52,342 nucleotides of DNA from Betaproteobacteria bacterium (GTDB taxonomy: Bacteria > Pseudomonadota > Gammaproteobacteria > Burkholderiales > Sulfuricellaceae), in NCBI GenBank assembly GCA_021373185.1, contig JAJFTF010000026.1, positions 1-52,342 of the forward strand. The letters are read 5' to 3'. A program made the position numbers and the translations under genes. The notes below the pieces were generated by a model. That model made no database searches. It worked only from the letters and a program-made list of their open reading frames with translations, and was not told where the DNA came from. The first letter of the stretch is position 1. Each line of letters starts with the position of its first letter. Of the stretch, positions 36,896-46,154 are shown one piece after another.

Positions 36896-36923
36896 TTGAC
36901 TCAGGAGCGGTAATCATTAAAAT
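36896..36923 (+). promoter_or_regulatory. Sigma-70 promoter of the NlpC/P60 gene
   Basis: TTGACT (36896-36901), a 16-base spacer and TAAAAT (36918-36923), about 24 bases before the start codon. The match is good. Confidence 0.6.
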
Positions 36924-36946
36924 ACACGCATCATCCATTAATAAAA

Positions 36947-37438
36947 ATGATGCGATCCTACAAATTTTTCCTGCTCGGCGGTTTGCTGCTATTGTCAGGC
37001 TCAGCCTTGGCGGCGGATGACATTGATGCCGAAGCGCAGCAGCAAACGGCGCTCTCCAGTTCGATCGACAAAGCGTCCGATATGTTGATGTACGCTTTGA
37101 GTCTGGTAGGCGTCAACTATAAATACGGTGGGAAAACTCCAGAAACCGGCCTGGATTGCAGCGGCTTCGTCAGTTATGTCTATAAACAGGCCGCCGGCTT
37201 GGTTTTGCCTCACAATGCCCGTGCCATCAGCATGTTCGGCAAGAAAATCACGATTTCAGAATTGCAGCCCGGCGATCTGGTATTTTACAACACCATGCGC
37301 CATACCTTCTCCCATGTCGGCATTTACCTTGGTGAAAACAAATTCGTTCACGCCTCGGTGACGGGGCGCGGCGTCGAGGTTGTCGACATGAACGAAAATT
37401 ACTGGGTCAAACGCTTCAACGGCGCCCGCCGCATTTAG
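36947..37438 (+). CDS. NlpC/P60 (C40) peptidoglycan hydrolase
   Basis: 163 aa with a signal peptide (MMRSYKFFLLGGLLLLSGSA, cleavage near ALAADD). The catalytic Cys is C71 in GLDCSGFVSYVYKQ, and the His is in FSHVGIYLGENKFVHAS. The domain cleaves D-Glu-mDAP type bonds in peptidoglycan stem peptides, in the periplasm. No extra binding domain is present. It has its own promoter. Confidence 0.93.
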   Translation: MMRSYKFFLLGGLLLLSGSALAADDIDAEAQQQTALSSSIDKASDMLMYALSLVGVNYKYGGKTPETGLDCSGFVSYVYKQAAGLVLPHNARAISMFGKKITISELQPGDLVFYNTMRHTFSHVGIYLGENKFVHASVTGRGVEVVDMNENYWVKRFNGARRI

Positions 37439-37440
37439 CA

Positions 37441-38340
37441 TTACTTCCCGCTTGCCTTTTGCTGCAGTTTCAAGCGAATGAGCGGCAGCGCAGCTTGTGC
37501 CGCTTTCTCTCCTTCCATGATGGCCAGATGCTTCTGTTCGAACTCCGTCGCACCGACTGACCCAATTTGCGGCCTGATCACCACATCCGCCTCAGCCAGT
37601 TCGTAACGCCCGATGGTCTGCCCCATGATATTGAAGGACTGCAGGAAGATGTCGATGGTATCGTTCACCTTGCCATGACGCGGCTTGCTGGAAATATCCA
37701 CTGCGATCACGATATCGGCGCCCATGCTGCGTGCGATCCTTACCGGAACCGGGCTGACCAGTCCGCCGTCCACATACTCCTTGCCGCCAATACTGACCGG
37801 CTGGAACACGCCGGGAATGCTGCTGGAAGCACGCACTGCCATGCCCGTGTTGCCGCGGCGGAACACCATTACCTCGCCGCTCTGCAAATCGGTGGCGACA
37901 GCAGCAAAAGTTCGGTTAAGACGCTCAATGGGGCGGTTCTGCAAAGCCCTGTTGATATAATTCTGCAGCATTTCCCCCTTGACGAAGCCACGATCCGGCA
38001 TCACCAGGTCGCCAATCGTTTCCTGCTCCAGTTGCAAGGCGACCTTTTGCAGTTCAAAACCGCTGTAGCCGCCGGCATAAAGAGCCCCCACCACGCTGCC
38101 GGCGCTGGTTCCGACCACCAGGTCGGGCACGATACCCTGCGCTTCCAGGATTTTGATCACGCCGATATGGGCAAATCCACGCACCGCGCCACCGCCAAGC
38201 ACCAGCGCGATCTTCGGCGCAGGGGGCTTGGAAACGGGCACGATCTTGGCGGGGGCAGTCACATCCCCCACTGGCGGGGTGGCACAGCCAGCGAGCGCCA
38301 GCAGGCAGGAAACCAGTACAGCGACAAGACCTGTGTGCAT
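37441..38340 (-). CDS. Patatin-like phospholipase lipoprotein
   Basis: 299 aa from ATG 38340 (MHTGLVAVLVSCLLALAGC), which gives a clean lipobox; a longer frame from 38400 lacks one at its start. The patatin dyad is complete: GGGAVRGFAHIGV oxyanion loop, Ser in GTSAGSVVG and Asp in EYVDGGLVSPVP. It is a probable envelope-anchored lipase/esterase of the RssA-like group. Its stop lies two bases from that of the converging NlpC/P60 gene. Confidence 0.9.
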   Translation of the reverse strand: MHTGLVAVLVSCLLALAGCATPPVGDVTAPAKIVPVSKPPAPKIALVLGGGAVRGFAHIGVIKILEAQGIVPDLVVGTSAGSVVGALYAGGYSGFELQKVALQLEQETIGDLVMPDRGFVKGEMLQNYINRALQNRPIERLNRTFAAVATDLQSGEVMVFRRGNTGMAVRASSSIPGVFQPVSIGGKEYVDGGLVSPVPVRIARSMGADIVIAVDISSKPRHGKVNDTIDIFLQSFNIMGQTIGRYELAEADVVIRPQIGSVGATEFEQKHLAIMEGEKAAQAALPLIRLKLQQKASGK

Positions 38341-38519
38341 GTGAAAAACCGTGATTATCAAAAAGCGTTTAATTGTAATCAATATCCCCATGCAAGACAC
38401 GATCTGCCGACCTTTTTTTCGATCTGCCTTATTCGCACCAAAAGCGATTTTTTCGGTGTTGTATGCTACAGTTTGTCCAGTTGTAGTATTGATTCGAACC
38501 CGCGTTAAATTTAACAGTC

Positions 38520-39389
38520 ATGGCCCTTATGTCCATTGAACAATCCCGTCAGGAAATACAACGGCAAAAGGAATTGCCCACCTTGTCGCCAGATGTTTCG
38601 CGCATCCTGACCAGTTGCGAAAGTTCCGATATCTCCGCCAAGGAACTGGCCGACATACTGGGCGAATCACCGACGATTGCGGCACGCCTGCTGGGACTGG
38701 CCAATTCTTCTTTTTTCGGACAGCAGGGCAAGGTTCATTCGCTGTCGCACGCCATTTCCGTTCTTGGAATGGTCACCGTAAAAAGCGTAGCAATTGGCCT
38801 GGCGCTATCCGGCATGTTCAAGACTGATCGCTGCGCTCATTTCGACGTGCAGCGCTACTGGGCATCCACCGTCATGACCGCCCTGATGAGTAATGCGCTC
38901 CATGCGCACATTCAGCAAGATCTCCGCCCGCCGAGTGACAGCGTTTACATGACAGGATTGCTTCATAACCTCGGCCTGCTGGCACTGGTGCATCTCTACC
39001 CGGACAAGATGGATGCTGCGCTGATTGCCTATGGAGAAGCTCCCACGCGTAAACTGGGCGATCATATCCGCGACCACCTTGAGCTGGATCATTGTGAAGC
39101 CGGCGTCTGGCTGGGCAGTAAGTGGCACCTGCCGGAGGACATCCTGCTGGTAATGAAATATCACTATGGCAGAAACTATCGCGGCGAGCACTGGCCGCTG
39201 GTCTTGCTGGAAGCGATTTGTGCCAGTTGGGCCAATCAAATCCTTGATGGACACACCGAAATAGATCCGGAAACAGAAGCATTATCCGTGCTGGGCGTCC
39301 CTCCGGACAAGGCCGAAAAGGTTCGTGAAGAAATAGGCGACAAGCTGGAGGCAATCCGCGAAATGGCGTCCCTGTTCAGCAAGGATTGA
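38520..39389 (+). CDS. HDOD-domain signalling protein
   Basis: 289 aa. The HDOD domain covers about residues 15-215: LPTLSPDVSRILTSCESSDI, AARLLGLANSSFFG, VHSLSHAISVLGMVTVKSVA, and LLHNLGLLALVHL with the degenerate HD position (HN). HDOD proteins scaffold regulation in flagellar, biofilm and stress pathways and are usually not enzymes. Its stop lies six bases before the kinase start at 39395, so it forms an operon with that kinase. Confidence 0.9.
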   Translation: MALMSIEQSRQEIQRQKELPTLSPDVSRILTSCESSDISAKELADILGESPTIAARLLGLANSSFFGQQGKVHSLSHAISVLGMVTVKSVAIGLALSGMFKTDRCAHFDVQRYWASTVMTALMSNALHAHIQQDLRPPSDSVYMTGLLHNLGLLALVHLYPDKMDAALIAYGEAPTRKLGDHIRDHLELDHCEAGVWLGSKWHLPEDILLVMKYHYGRNYRGEHWPLVLLEAICASWANQILDGHTEIDPETEALSVLGVPPDKAEKVREEIGDKLEAIREMASLFSKD

Positions 39390-39394
39390 TCGCC

Positions 39395-41215
39395 ATGGCC
39401 GATCCTATTGCCGACTCATCGCTGGAACTAAACCGGCATATCGTCAACCTGCTGGACTCCCTGTCCGCCATCCACGGGTTGACGGAAATTTCGATCCGCG
39501 ATGTGAGCGAATCCCAGTTGCTCAAACTGGCGCTGGAAGCCCTGATGTCAAATCAGGACATGGAACGCTGCTCCATCTTCCTGCTCGATGAACATGGCAC
39601 CTTGTCCAATGCCGCAGGACTGGACTGGGATGACATGCTGAGGGACATTGTCCGCCCTGCCGAAGTGGCTGCCGCCCGTCCGCCTAGCAAAAACAGCTAT
39701 CGACTGGGTGAAGGCATCATGGGGCGTGCCGCCGAGAGAGGGGAAATCGAGCATTGCCGTTCCTGCGGCGAAGACCCGCAGTTCAAAAAATTCAGCGATG
39801 GCGACAAACCGATTCAAGGCGCTCTCCTCTGCGTACCCGTCACCTGCGAGGGAAAGGTTCTTGGCGTACTCAACGTTTTTTACCCTACCCCCGATTTTTT
39901 CAACCTGTGGCACGAACGCTTGCTGCTGCTATTCTGCAAAACACTGGGGCGCCTGCTAACCAGCCATCGCCTGATGCACAATCTCACTACTCTGGTTGAT
40001 CGGCGGACAAAAGAAATAGTCGATGCCAACGCCTCCCTGAGAGGCGAAATCACGCAGCGGCAAGCTTTCCAGGAAAAATTGGAAAAACAGCACCAGTTTC
40101 TCCAGTCCATCATTGACGGCATATCGGAACCGGTGATGGTAATCAATGCCGATTACCATGTCATGCTCTCCAATCGCGCAAGCTCGCCGGGCGGGCAGCA
40201 GCAATTCTGCTACCAAATGTCCCACCAGCGCGAGACGCCCTGCGACGGCGGGGAGCATCAATGTCCGCTTGGCGCTGTTTTAAAAGAAAAACGCCAAATC
40301 GCCGTTATCCATGAACATTTCGATGCCCAAGGCGAGCCGCACCATATTGAATTAATGGCCTCTCCGCTCTTCAACGAGGACGGCACAATTATCGGCATCA
40401 TCGAAAGCGCCCGTGACATTACCGAGCGCCTGCTTGCCGAAAAAGCCTTGCGTGACCTCAATGAAACGCTCGACTCAAGGGTCAAGGAAGAAGTTGCCCG
40501 GAACATGACCAATGAACGCCTGATGATTCAGCAGGCGCGCTTGGCGGCCATGGGCGAGATGATCGGTAACATCGCACACCAGTGGCGACAGCCGCTCAAT
40601 GCGTTGGGGCTTCTGCTGGCCAATATCAAGGATGCCTACGAATATGACGAACTCGACAAGCCCTACCTCGACGAAGCAGTGAGCAAAGGAGAACGCCTGA
40701 TCCAGAACATGTCGTCGACCATCGACGATTTCAGGAATTTTTTCAAGCCAAACAAGGTCAAGTGCGATTTCAGTTTGCGCAAGGCAATCAACGATACGAT
40801 CAACCTGATTGGCCCCGGCCTCAGGAGCCACAATATTTCGATGATTATTGAGGAAGGGGAGGATGTTTTGTCGAATGGCTTCCCCAACGAATTTTCACAG
40901 GTATTGCTCAACATCCTGACCAATGCCAAGGATGCTCTGCTGGAAAGAAAAATTGCTGGCGGCAGCATTGAAATCAGATTGGGCTGTAATGACCGTCAAT
41001 CCTTCGTCGCGATAAAGGACAACGCCGGAGGAATAGCGGAAGATATTTCCCATAAGATATTCGACCCCTACTTCTCAACCAAGGAAAAAGGCACGGGGAT
41101 TGGCCTGTATATGTCGAAAATGATTCTGGAACACATGGGTGGGAATATCACCGTTCAAAACGTGGGGAACGGGGCTGAATTCATGTTGGCGTTGCCCAAA
41201 TCGCCCACCCAGTAG
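39395..41215 (+). CDS. Histidine kinase with GAF and Cys-rich PAS domains
   Basis: 606 aa, no transmembrane segment, hence cytosolic. A GAF domain (about 40-190) is followed by a coiled coil and a PAS domain (about 235-345). The PAS carries C272, H277, C283 and C290 (FCYQMSHQRETPCDGGEHQC), a known pattern in redox- or metal-sensing PAS domains. The kinase core has H395 in NIAHQWRQPLNALGLL and the ATP-binding DNAGGIAED and GTGIGLYMSKMI. I chose ATG 39395; TTG 39386 is possible. The kinase core is nearly identical in DNA to that of the converging kinase downstream. Confidence 0.9.
   Translation: MADPIADSSLELNRHIVNLLDSLSAIHGLTEISIRDVSESQLLKLALEALMSNQDMERCSIFLLDEHGTLSNAAGLDWDDMLRDIVRPAEVAAARPPSKNSYRLGEGIMGRAAERGEIEHCRSCGEDPQFKKFSDGDKPIQGALLCVPVTCEGKVLGVLNVFYPTPDFFNLWHERLLLLFCKTLGRLLTSHRLMHNLTTLVDRRTKEIVDANASLRGEITQRQAFQEKLEKQHQFLQSIIDGISEPVMVINADYHVMLSNRASSPGGQQQFCYQMSHQRETPCDGGEHQCPLGAVLKEKRQIAVIHEHFDAQGEPHHIELMASPLFNEDGTIIGIIESARDITERLLAEKALRDLNETLDSRVKEEVARNMTNERLMIQQARLAAMGEMIGNIAHQWRQPLNALGLLLANIKDAYEYDELDKPYLDEAVSKGERLIQNMSSTIDDFRNFFKPNKVKCDFSLRKAINDTINLIGPGLRSHNISMIIEEGEDVLSNGFPNEFSQVLLNILTNAKDALLERKIAGGSIEIRLGCNDRQSFVAIKDNAGGIAEDISHKIFDPYFSTKEKGTGIGLYMSKMILEHMGGNITVQNVGNGAEFMLALPKSPTQ
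40544..40956 (+). repeat. Left copy of the inverted kinase duplication
   Basis: This 413-base stretch matches the reverse complement of 41598-42010 without a length difference. Bases 40544-40634 are identical in all 91 positions, and 40709-40956 differ at about 17 of 248 by hand count. The middle is more diverged. It encodes the dimerisation/phosphoacceptor region and the start of the ATPase domain. Confidence 0.88.
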
Positions 41216-41260
41216 CATCTCATACTGAGGCTGGCAACATTCTAAATACTCACGCAGCGC

Positions 41261-41316
41261 TCATGCCGCCCGCTTTTCCTTCAAGGATCAATCGCATGAA
41301 AAAAAGAGCGGCATGA
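41261..41316. terminator. Possible bidirectional terminator between converging kinases
   Basis: The arms TCATGCCGC and GCGGCATGA (9 bp) enclose a centre with CTTTT on the left and AAAAAAAG on the right, which extends the pairing and supplies T-runs on both strands. It lies in the 129-bp gap between the two converging kinase genes. Confidence 0.5.
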
Positions 41317-41344
41317 CCTTCATTATTTTCAAATAGCATTCAAA

Positions 41345-43813
41345 TCACGCATCACCCAGAAAAGTGATCAGGAATTCCGTCCCTTCCCCGATATTGCGAG
41401 CTTCGATACGCCCTCCCATGTGCTCCAGAATCATTTTCGACATATACAGGCCAATCCCCGTGCCAGACTCCTTGGTAGTGAAGTAAGGGTCGAAAATTTT
41501 CGGCAATACTTCTTCAGCAATACCTCCCGCATTATCCCTGACTCTGATCCATTTTCTGGCGCCGCTGCGGCCAAATCCGATTTCAAGCTTGCCGTTGGCT
41601 ATTTTTCTTTCCAGCAGGGCATCCTTAGCATTGGTCAGAATATTGAGCAATACTTGTGAAAATTCGTTGGGGAAGCCATTCAACAAGATGTCCTCCCCCT
41701 CCTCAATGTTCATCAAAATATTGTAGCTCCTGAGGCCGGGGCCAATCAGGTTGATCGTATCGTCGATCGCCTTGCGCAAACTGAAATCGCACTTGACCTT
41801 GTTTGGCTTGAAAAAATTCCTGAAATCGTCGATGGTCGACGACATCTTGTCGATAAACAACCGGCCCTTGGTAACATGGCGCGCCATCGTTTCCGCATCG
41901 AGTTCCTGATAATCATGGTCATCCTTGATATTGGCCAGCAGAAGCCCCAACGCATTGAGCGGCTGTCGCCACTGGTGTGCGATGTTACCGATCATCTCGC
42001 CCATGGCCGCAAGCCTCGCTTGCTGGATAAGCAGGCGTTCCTGTTCCATATTTCGGCTAACCTCCTTGACCACACGATGCTCCAATGTCTCATTGAGGCG
42101 CTTCAGGTCTTCGCCAGCGCGGTTATGCTGAATGGCAATACTGGCAAGATGAGCGATGCGGCTGATCAATTCCATGTCGAATGGTGTTGGCGTGTGGGGG
42201 GAGCGATAGTAAATGGCAAAAGTGCCCAGCACATCACCCGTTGCGGAATAGATCGGCGCTGACCAAACTGATTGAAGACCGTAAGGCAGCGCCAGTCCTT
42301 TTCCACACTCCCACTGAGTATCCTTGATGAGATCCGGGACGATCACCGACTTGCCGGAAAGTACCGCTGTGGCACAAGGACTGGTCTTCGAACTGATAGG
42401 GAGACCTTCGAGCGCCCGGTTGAATTCTTCCGGCAAACTGGGCGCCGCGCCAAGATGAAAATGCGTGCGGCCTTCGTCGACCAGCAGAATGGAACACAGC
42501 GATTTTTCAAGGGTTTCCTCAATACCCCTGCACAGAATTTTCAGAATGTCCGTCAGGGGAGGATTGCTGCTGATTACCGCCAAGGCATGATTTTCGAATT
42601 CAAGCAGGCGCTCGGCGCGCTTGTACTCAGTAACGTCCCGGAAAGTCACCACAGAACCGGCGATCTTCCCTTCCCGAATAATTGGAGATGAAATCACGGA
42701 AACGGGAAGCGCGGAGCCATCCTTGCGCCAGAACACCTCGCCATCCGAACGATAGGTTTTGCCGGATTGTACAACCCTGGCGATCTCGCAGTCCTTTTCC
42801 GGGATGAGAATACCATCGGCTTTTTTGTGATGAAATAAGGCATGAGCATTTTTTCCGAAAAGCTCACTTTCTACCCAGCCGAGCAATTTCCAGGCCTCTG
42901 GATTGGTAAAAGTGATTTTCTGATTCTCATCCAGGACGTACACGCCCTCGCCCAAGGTGCAGGTAATTTCATAAAGACGAGCCTCGCTTTCCTTCAACTC
43001 CTGCGTTTGCTCTTTGGCCAAGGTCAGCAAACTTTCAACTGTCGCCAGGGCTGACTGGAGTTTTCCCAGGCTTTCCAGATGAAAAATCCGGAGAATATTG
43101 CCAACGGCAATTGCCACCGATACCGCGCAGGCGGCACGCAAAAGCTGGACGGGGAACTGGAATGTCGAAATAAACCACGGGTAATTGATGATATTCGACG
43201 GAAATACATCGGCGGGGGGTACTACCACCCCTCCCGCAATTCCATAAAGAAAGAATGCGATGGCGGCCAAGATGAAATATGTTCTTGTCCATGGATGCGC
43301 CGCCCCTGTTTGTTGGAGCCGATTCTGTCTGGCGCACAATATGAACCCTGTCCCGGCCATTAAAGCACCACCAAACCCGAGGAAATATCTGGAAGCAATT
43401 TGAGCCGCCAGCATCCAGTCTGGAATAATCGTAAATTCGATCAGAAAGCCCAGCGCTACCACACCATAAACGGGCTTCCCTAACATCTGGCAAGCAAGGG
43501 CGGGAATGGCCGAATCCTTCGCGCAAAGAGACTGGATTAAACGGCGACCGAACTCGAAAAGAAAGCCAAACGAGAGAAACAGGAGTGCAACTTTCCCTAT
43601 TTCAAGTGACGGGTTTCCACCCCGGACAACGATCCAGAAATCCACCCACTCCAACAAGCCGTGAATCAACCCAAAAGCGGCCAACAGCCCAAATTGTTTT
43701 GCCAGCTCATGCGGATTTTCTTCTTTTGGCTGGGCAATAATGACCAGCGCCAGGGCAATAAATGCCAGGCCATAAACGAAGAACACGACATCCATATGGC
43801 TTTGAATCAACAT
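41345..43813 (-). CDS. Membrane histidine kinase with PAS and GAF domains
   Basis: 822 aa. The first ~245 residues hold seven or so membrane helices, resembling a MASE-type sensor (FFVYGLAFIALALVIIAQP, LIHGLLEWVDFW). A PAS domain (about 285-395) and a GAF domain (about 405-570) follow. The kinase core has H613 in NIAHQWRQPLNALGLL and DNAGGIAEE and GTGIGLYMSKMI in the ATPase domain. It lies 34 bp downstream of the GGDEF-EAL gene on the same strand and converges with the kinase at 39395. Confidence 0.9.
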   Translation of the reverse strand: MLIQSHMDVVFFVYGLAFIALALVIIAQPKEENPHELAKQFGLLAAFGLIHGLLEWVDFWIVVRGGNPSLEIGKVALLFLSFGFLFEFGRRLIQSLCAKDSAIPALACQMLGKPVYGVVALGFLIEFTIIPDWMLAAQIASRYFLGFGGALMAGTGFILCARQNRLQQTGAAHPWTRTYFILAAIAFFLYGIAGGVVVPPADVFPSNIINYPWFISTFQFPVQLLRAACAVSVAIAVGNILRIFHLESLGKLQSALATVESLLTLAKEQTQELKESEARLYEITCTLGEGVYVLDENQKITFTNPEAWKLLGWVESELFGKNAHALFHHKKADGILIPEKDCEIARVVQSGKTYRSDGEVFWRKDGSALPVSVISSPIIREGKIAGSVVTFRDVTEYKRAERLLEFENHALAVISSNPPLTDILKILCRGIEETLEKSLCSILLVDEGRTHFHLGAAPSLPEEFNRALEGLPISSKTSPCATAVLSGKSVIVPDLIKDTQWECGKGLALPYGLQSVWSAPIYSATGDVLGTFAIYYRSPHTPTPFDMELISRIAHLASIAIQHNRAGEDLKRLNETLEHRVVKEVSRNMEQERLLIQQARLAAMGEMIGNIAHQWRQPLNALGLLLANIKDDHDYQELDAETMARHVTKGRLFIDKMSSTIDDFRNFFKPNKVKCDFSLRKAIDDTINLIGPGLRSYNILMNIEEGEDILLNGFPNEFSQVLLNILTNAKDALLERKIANGKLEIGFGRSGARKWIRVRDNAGGIAEEVLPKIFDPYFTTKESGTGIGLYMSKMILEHMGGRIEARNIGEGTEFLITFLGDA
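41598..42010 (-). repeat. Right copy of the inverted kinase duplication
   Basis: Reverse complement of 40544-40956 (see there). The perfectly conserved 91 bases are 41920-42010. The two copies form an inverted repeat separated by about 640 bases, a configuration that permits inversion of the intervening segment. Confidence 0.88.
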
Positions 43814-43847
43814 GGCCGGGGATACGATCTATTGATGAGGGGAAAAC

Positions 43848-45980
43848 TTATGAATGGCCAATGCCTTTTCCCATCTCTGCGACCAATCGGGCAAACTGCT
43901 CCGCCGGCACCGCCGGGCTGTAATAGAAGCCCTGCACCTCGTCGCACTTCCGCGTTTCCAGGAAATCAAGCTGCTCCAAGGTTTCCACGCCCTCGGCAAC
44001 CACACGTAACGACATGCTTTGCGCCATCGAAATAATCGCCTCGGCGATGGCCGCGTCGTCCCGGTCTTCCGTTATGTCGCTGATGAATGAGCGATCGATT
44101 TTCAGGATATCCACCGGCAAACGCTTGAGATAGGCCAGCGAGGAATAACCGGTACCGAAATCGTCGATTGCGATTCGGATACCCATTGCCTTGAATTTAT
44201 TCAATACATTGATGTTTTCTTCGGCATGCGTCATCAGCGTGGATTCCGTCAGTTCCAGTTCGAGGTAATCCGGGCTGAAGCCGGTTTCCTTGAGTATCTG
44301 CTCGACCTTGCCGACAAAATCGACTTGCCTGAACTGCCGCGCGGAAACATTGACGGCAATATGCAAGGGTTCGAGCCCGGCAGCCAGCCACGCCTGCCCC
44401 TGCGTGGCAGCGGCGCGCAGCACCCATTCGCCCAGCGGCAGGATCAATCCGGTTTCTTCCGCCAGCGGGATGAACTGCGCTGGCGAGACCAAACCCAGAT
44501 CGGGGTGATGCCAGCGGATCAGCGCCTCCATGCCGATGATTTTTCTGCTCGACATGGCGATCCGGGGCTGGAAATAAAGCTCGAATTGCGCGCATTCGAT
44601 CGCCCGACGTATGCTGGTTTCCATGGCCAGCCGCTCAAAGGAGCGGGAGTTCATGTCGGCATGGTAGAACTGGCAGTTATTGCGCCCGATTTCCTTGGCC
44701 CGATACATGGCAATGTCGGCATTTTTCATCAAGGTTTCGACACTTTCACCGTCATCAGGGTAGAAACTGACGCCGACGCTGGCGCTGATATGCAGCTCAT
44801 GTCCCTTCAGCATGAAAGGCTGGGAAACCGAATTCAGCAACTTCTGCGCCACCGTGTAAGCATCATCCGGGGTGCCGAGTTCGGGCAGCAGGATGACGAA
44901 TTCGTCGCCGCCCAGACGCGAGACAGTGTCGCCTTCACGGATGCAGTTCGACAGACGGTCTGCGACTTCCTGCAACAACAGGTCGCCGATACCGTGGCCG
45001 AGGGTATCGTTAATGACCTTGAAGCGATCAAGATCGATAAACATCACCGCAGCCTTCGAAGCATGTCGATGCGCCTTGATTAGCGCCTGGCTAAGCCGGT
45101 CCTGCAACAATGTGCGGTTTGGCAAATCAGTGAGCACGTCATAATGGGCCAGGTGATGCACATGTTCTTCTGCCTGTTTGCGCTCGGTAATATCGGCAAA
45201 AATCGCGACATAATGTGTAATTTCATTCTGATAATTTCTTACGGTGTTAAGCGTCAGCCACTCCGCATAAATTTCGCCATTCTTACGGCGGTTCCAGACT
45301 TCACCGCTCCAGTTGCCATCTTTTTCTATGCTCCGCCACATCTCCTGATAAAAAGCCTGATCATGCCGCCCGGATTTCAAAATGGAAGGAGTCTGGCCAA
45401 TCGCTTCATTTTCGGCAAAGCCGGTGATCTGGCAAAAAGCCGAATTGACGGCGATGATGATGTTTTTCTGGTCTGTAATGACGATGGCGTCGGAGGAGGA
45501 TTCAAAAACCTTGGAGGCCAGTTGCATTTCCAGTTCGGCCCTGGCACCCCATGCGCTCTTCTGGATCGCGACCAGCAATTGCTCGGTTTTGACCGGCTTG
45601 ATCACATATTTTTCAATGCCAAGGTCAATCGCCTTGAGGAAAAATTCCGTCTCGTTGAACGCCGTGGTGACAATAATGGGGACAGTCGGGTTTTCCTGCT
45701 TGATGGCTTCTGCCATTTTCAAGCCGTCCATCACCGGCATCATGATGTCCGTCACCACCACATCAGGCTGATTCAGGCGCCAGGACTCCAATCCTTCCTG
45801 ACCATTCGTTGCGATGTAAAGTGTCCCGACCCGGCGCTTCAGGAAGCGTGACAATTGATCGCGAATCCCCTCGTCATCCTCTACGTAAAGGACTGATACA
45901 CTCTTCAGCGAGCTGACGATGCCCCTGCTATCCAATTCATTGATTGAATGGCCTTCTTCATTTTTCTGCAAATCATCCAT
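43848..45980 (-). CDS. Response regulator with PAS, GGDEF and EAL domains
   Basis: 710 aa. The receiver has phospho-acceptor D78 in DVVVTDIMMPVMDG and the Lys in YVIKPVK. A PAS domain (about 155-270) ends FADITERKQAEEHVHHLAHYD. The GGDEF domain has an intact SRLGGDEFVIL and an inhibitory I-site REGD five residues before it. The EAL domain has MEALIRWHHPDLGLVSP, AIDDFGTGYSSLAYLKRLP and NVSARQFR, so both c-di-GMP synthesis and breakdown look possible. Its receiver closely resembles that of the SpoIIE-type regulator next door. It is part of the minus-strand signalling run. Confidence 0.94.
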   Translation of the reverse strand: MDDLQKNEEGHSINELDSRGIVSSLKSVSVLYVEDDEGIRDQLSRFLKRRVGTLYIATNGQEGLESWRLNQPDVVVTDIMMPVMDGLKMAEAIKQENPTVPIIVTTAFNETEFFLKAIDLGIEKYVIKPVKTEQLLVAIQKSAWGARAELEMQLASKVFESSSDAIVITDQKNIIIAVNSAFCQITGFAENEAIGQTPSILKSGRHDQAFYQEMWRSIEKDGNWSGEVWNRRKNGEIYAEWLTLNTVRNYQNEITHYVAIFADITERKQAEEHVHHLAHYDVLTDLPNRTLLQDRLSQALIKAHRHASKAAVMFIDLDRFKVINDTLGHGIGDLLLQEVADRLSNCIREGDTVSRLGGDEFVILLPELGTPDDAYTVAQKLLNSVSQPFMLKGHELHISASVGVSFYPDDGESVETLMKNADIAMYRAKEIGRNNCQFYHADMNSRSFERLAMETSIRRAIECAQFELYFQPRIAMSSRKIIGMEALIRWHHPDLGLVSPAQFIPLAEETGLILPLGEWVLRAAATQGQAWLAAGLEPLHIAVNVSARQFRQVDFVGKVEQILKETGFSPDYLELELTESTLMTHAEENINVLNKFKAMGIRIAIDDFGTGYSSLAYLKRLPVDILKIDRSFISDITEDRDDAAIAEAIISMAQSMSLRVVAEGVETLEQLDFLETRKCDEVQGFYYSPAVPAEQFARLVAEMGKGIGHS

Positions 45981-46154
45981 TGTCTACCCCATCTGGTTGC
46001 GCAGGAACGCAATCATAGCCATTCTTATTCTGTAAAATCCTCTTACTGCCGCCATCCATTAAGCCGGTTATCCGCCTGATTGAGTAGTGGTGATTATGTC
46101 AGCGCTTTATTCTCTGAATGATCAACGGCGAGCACTTTAAAGCAGTTTCCCCGG

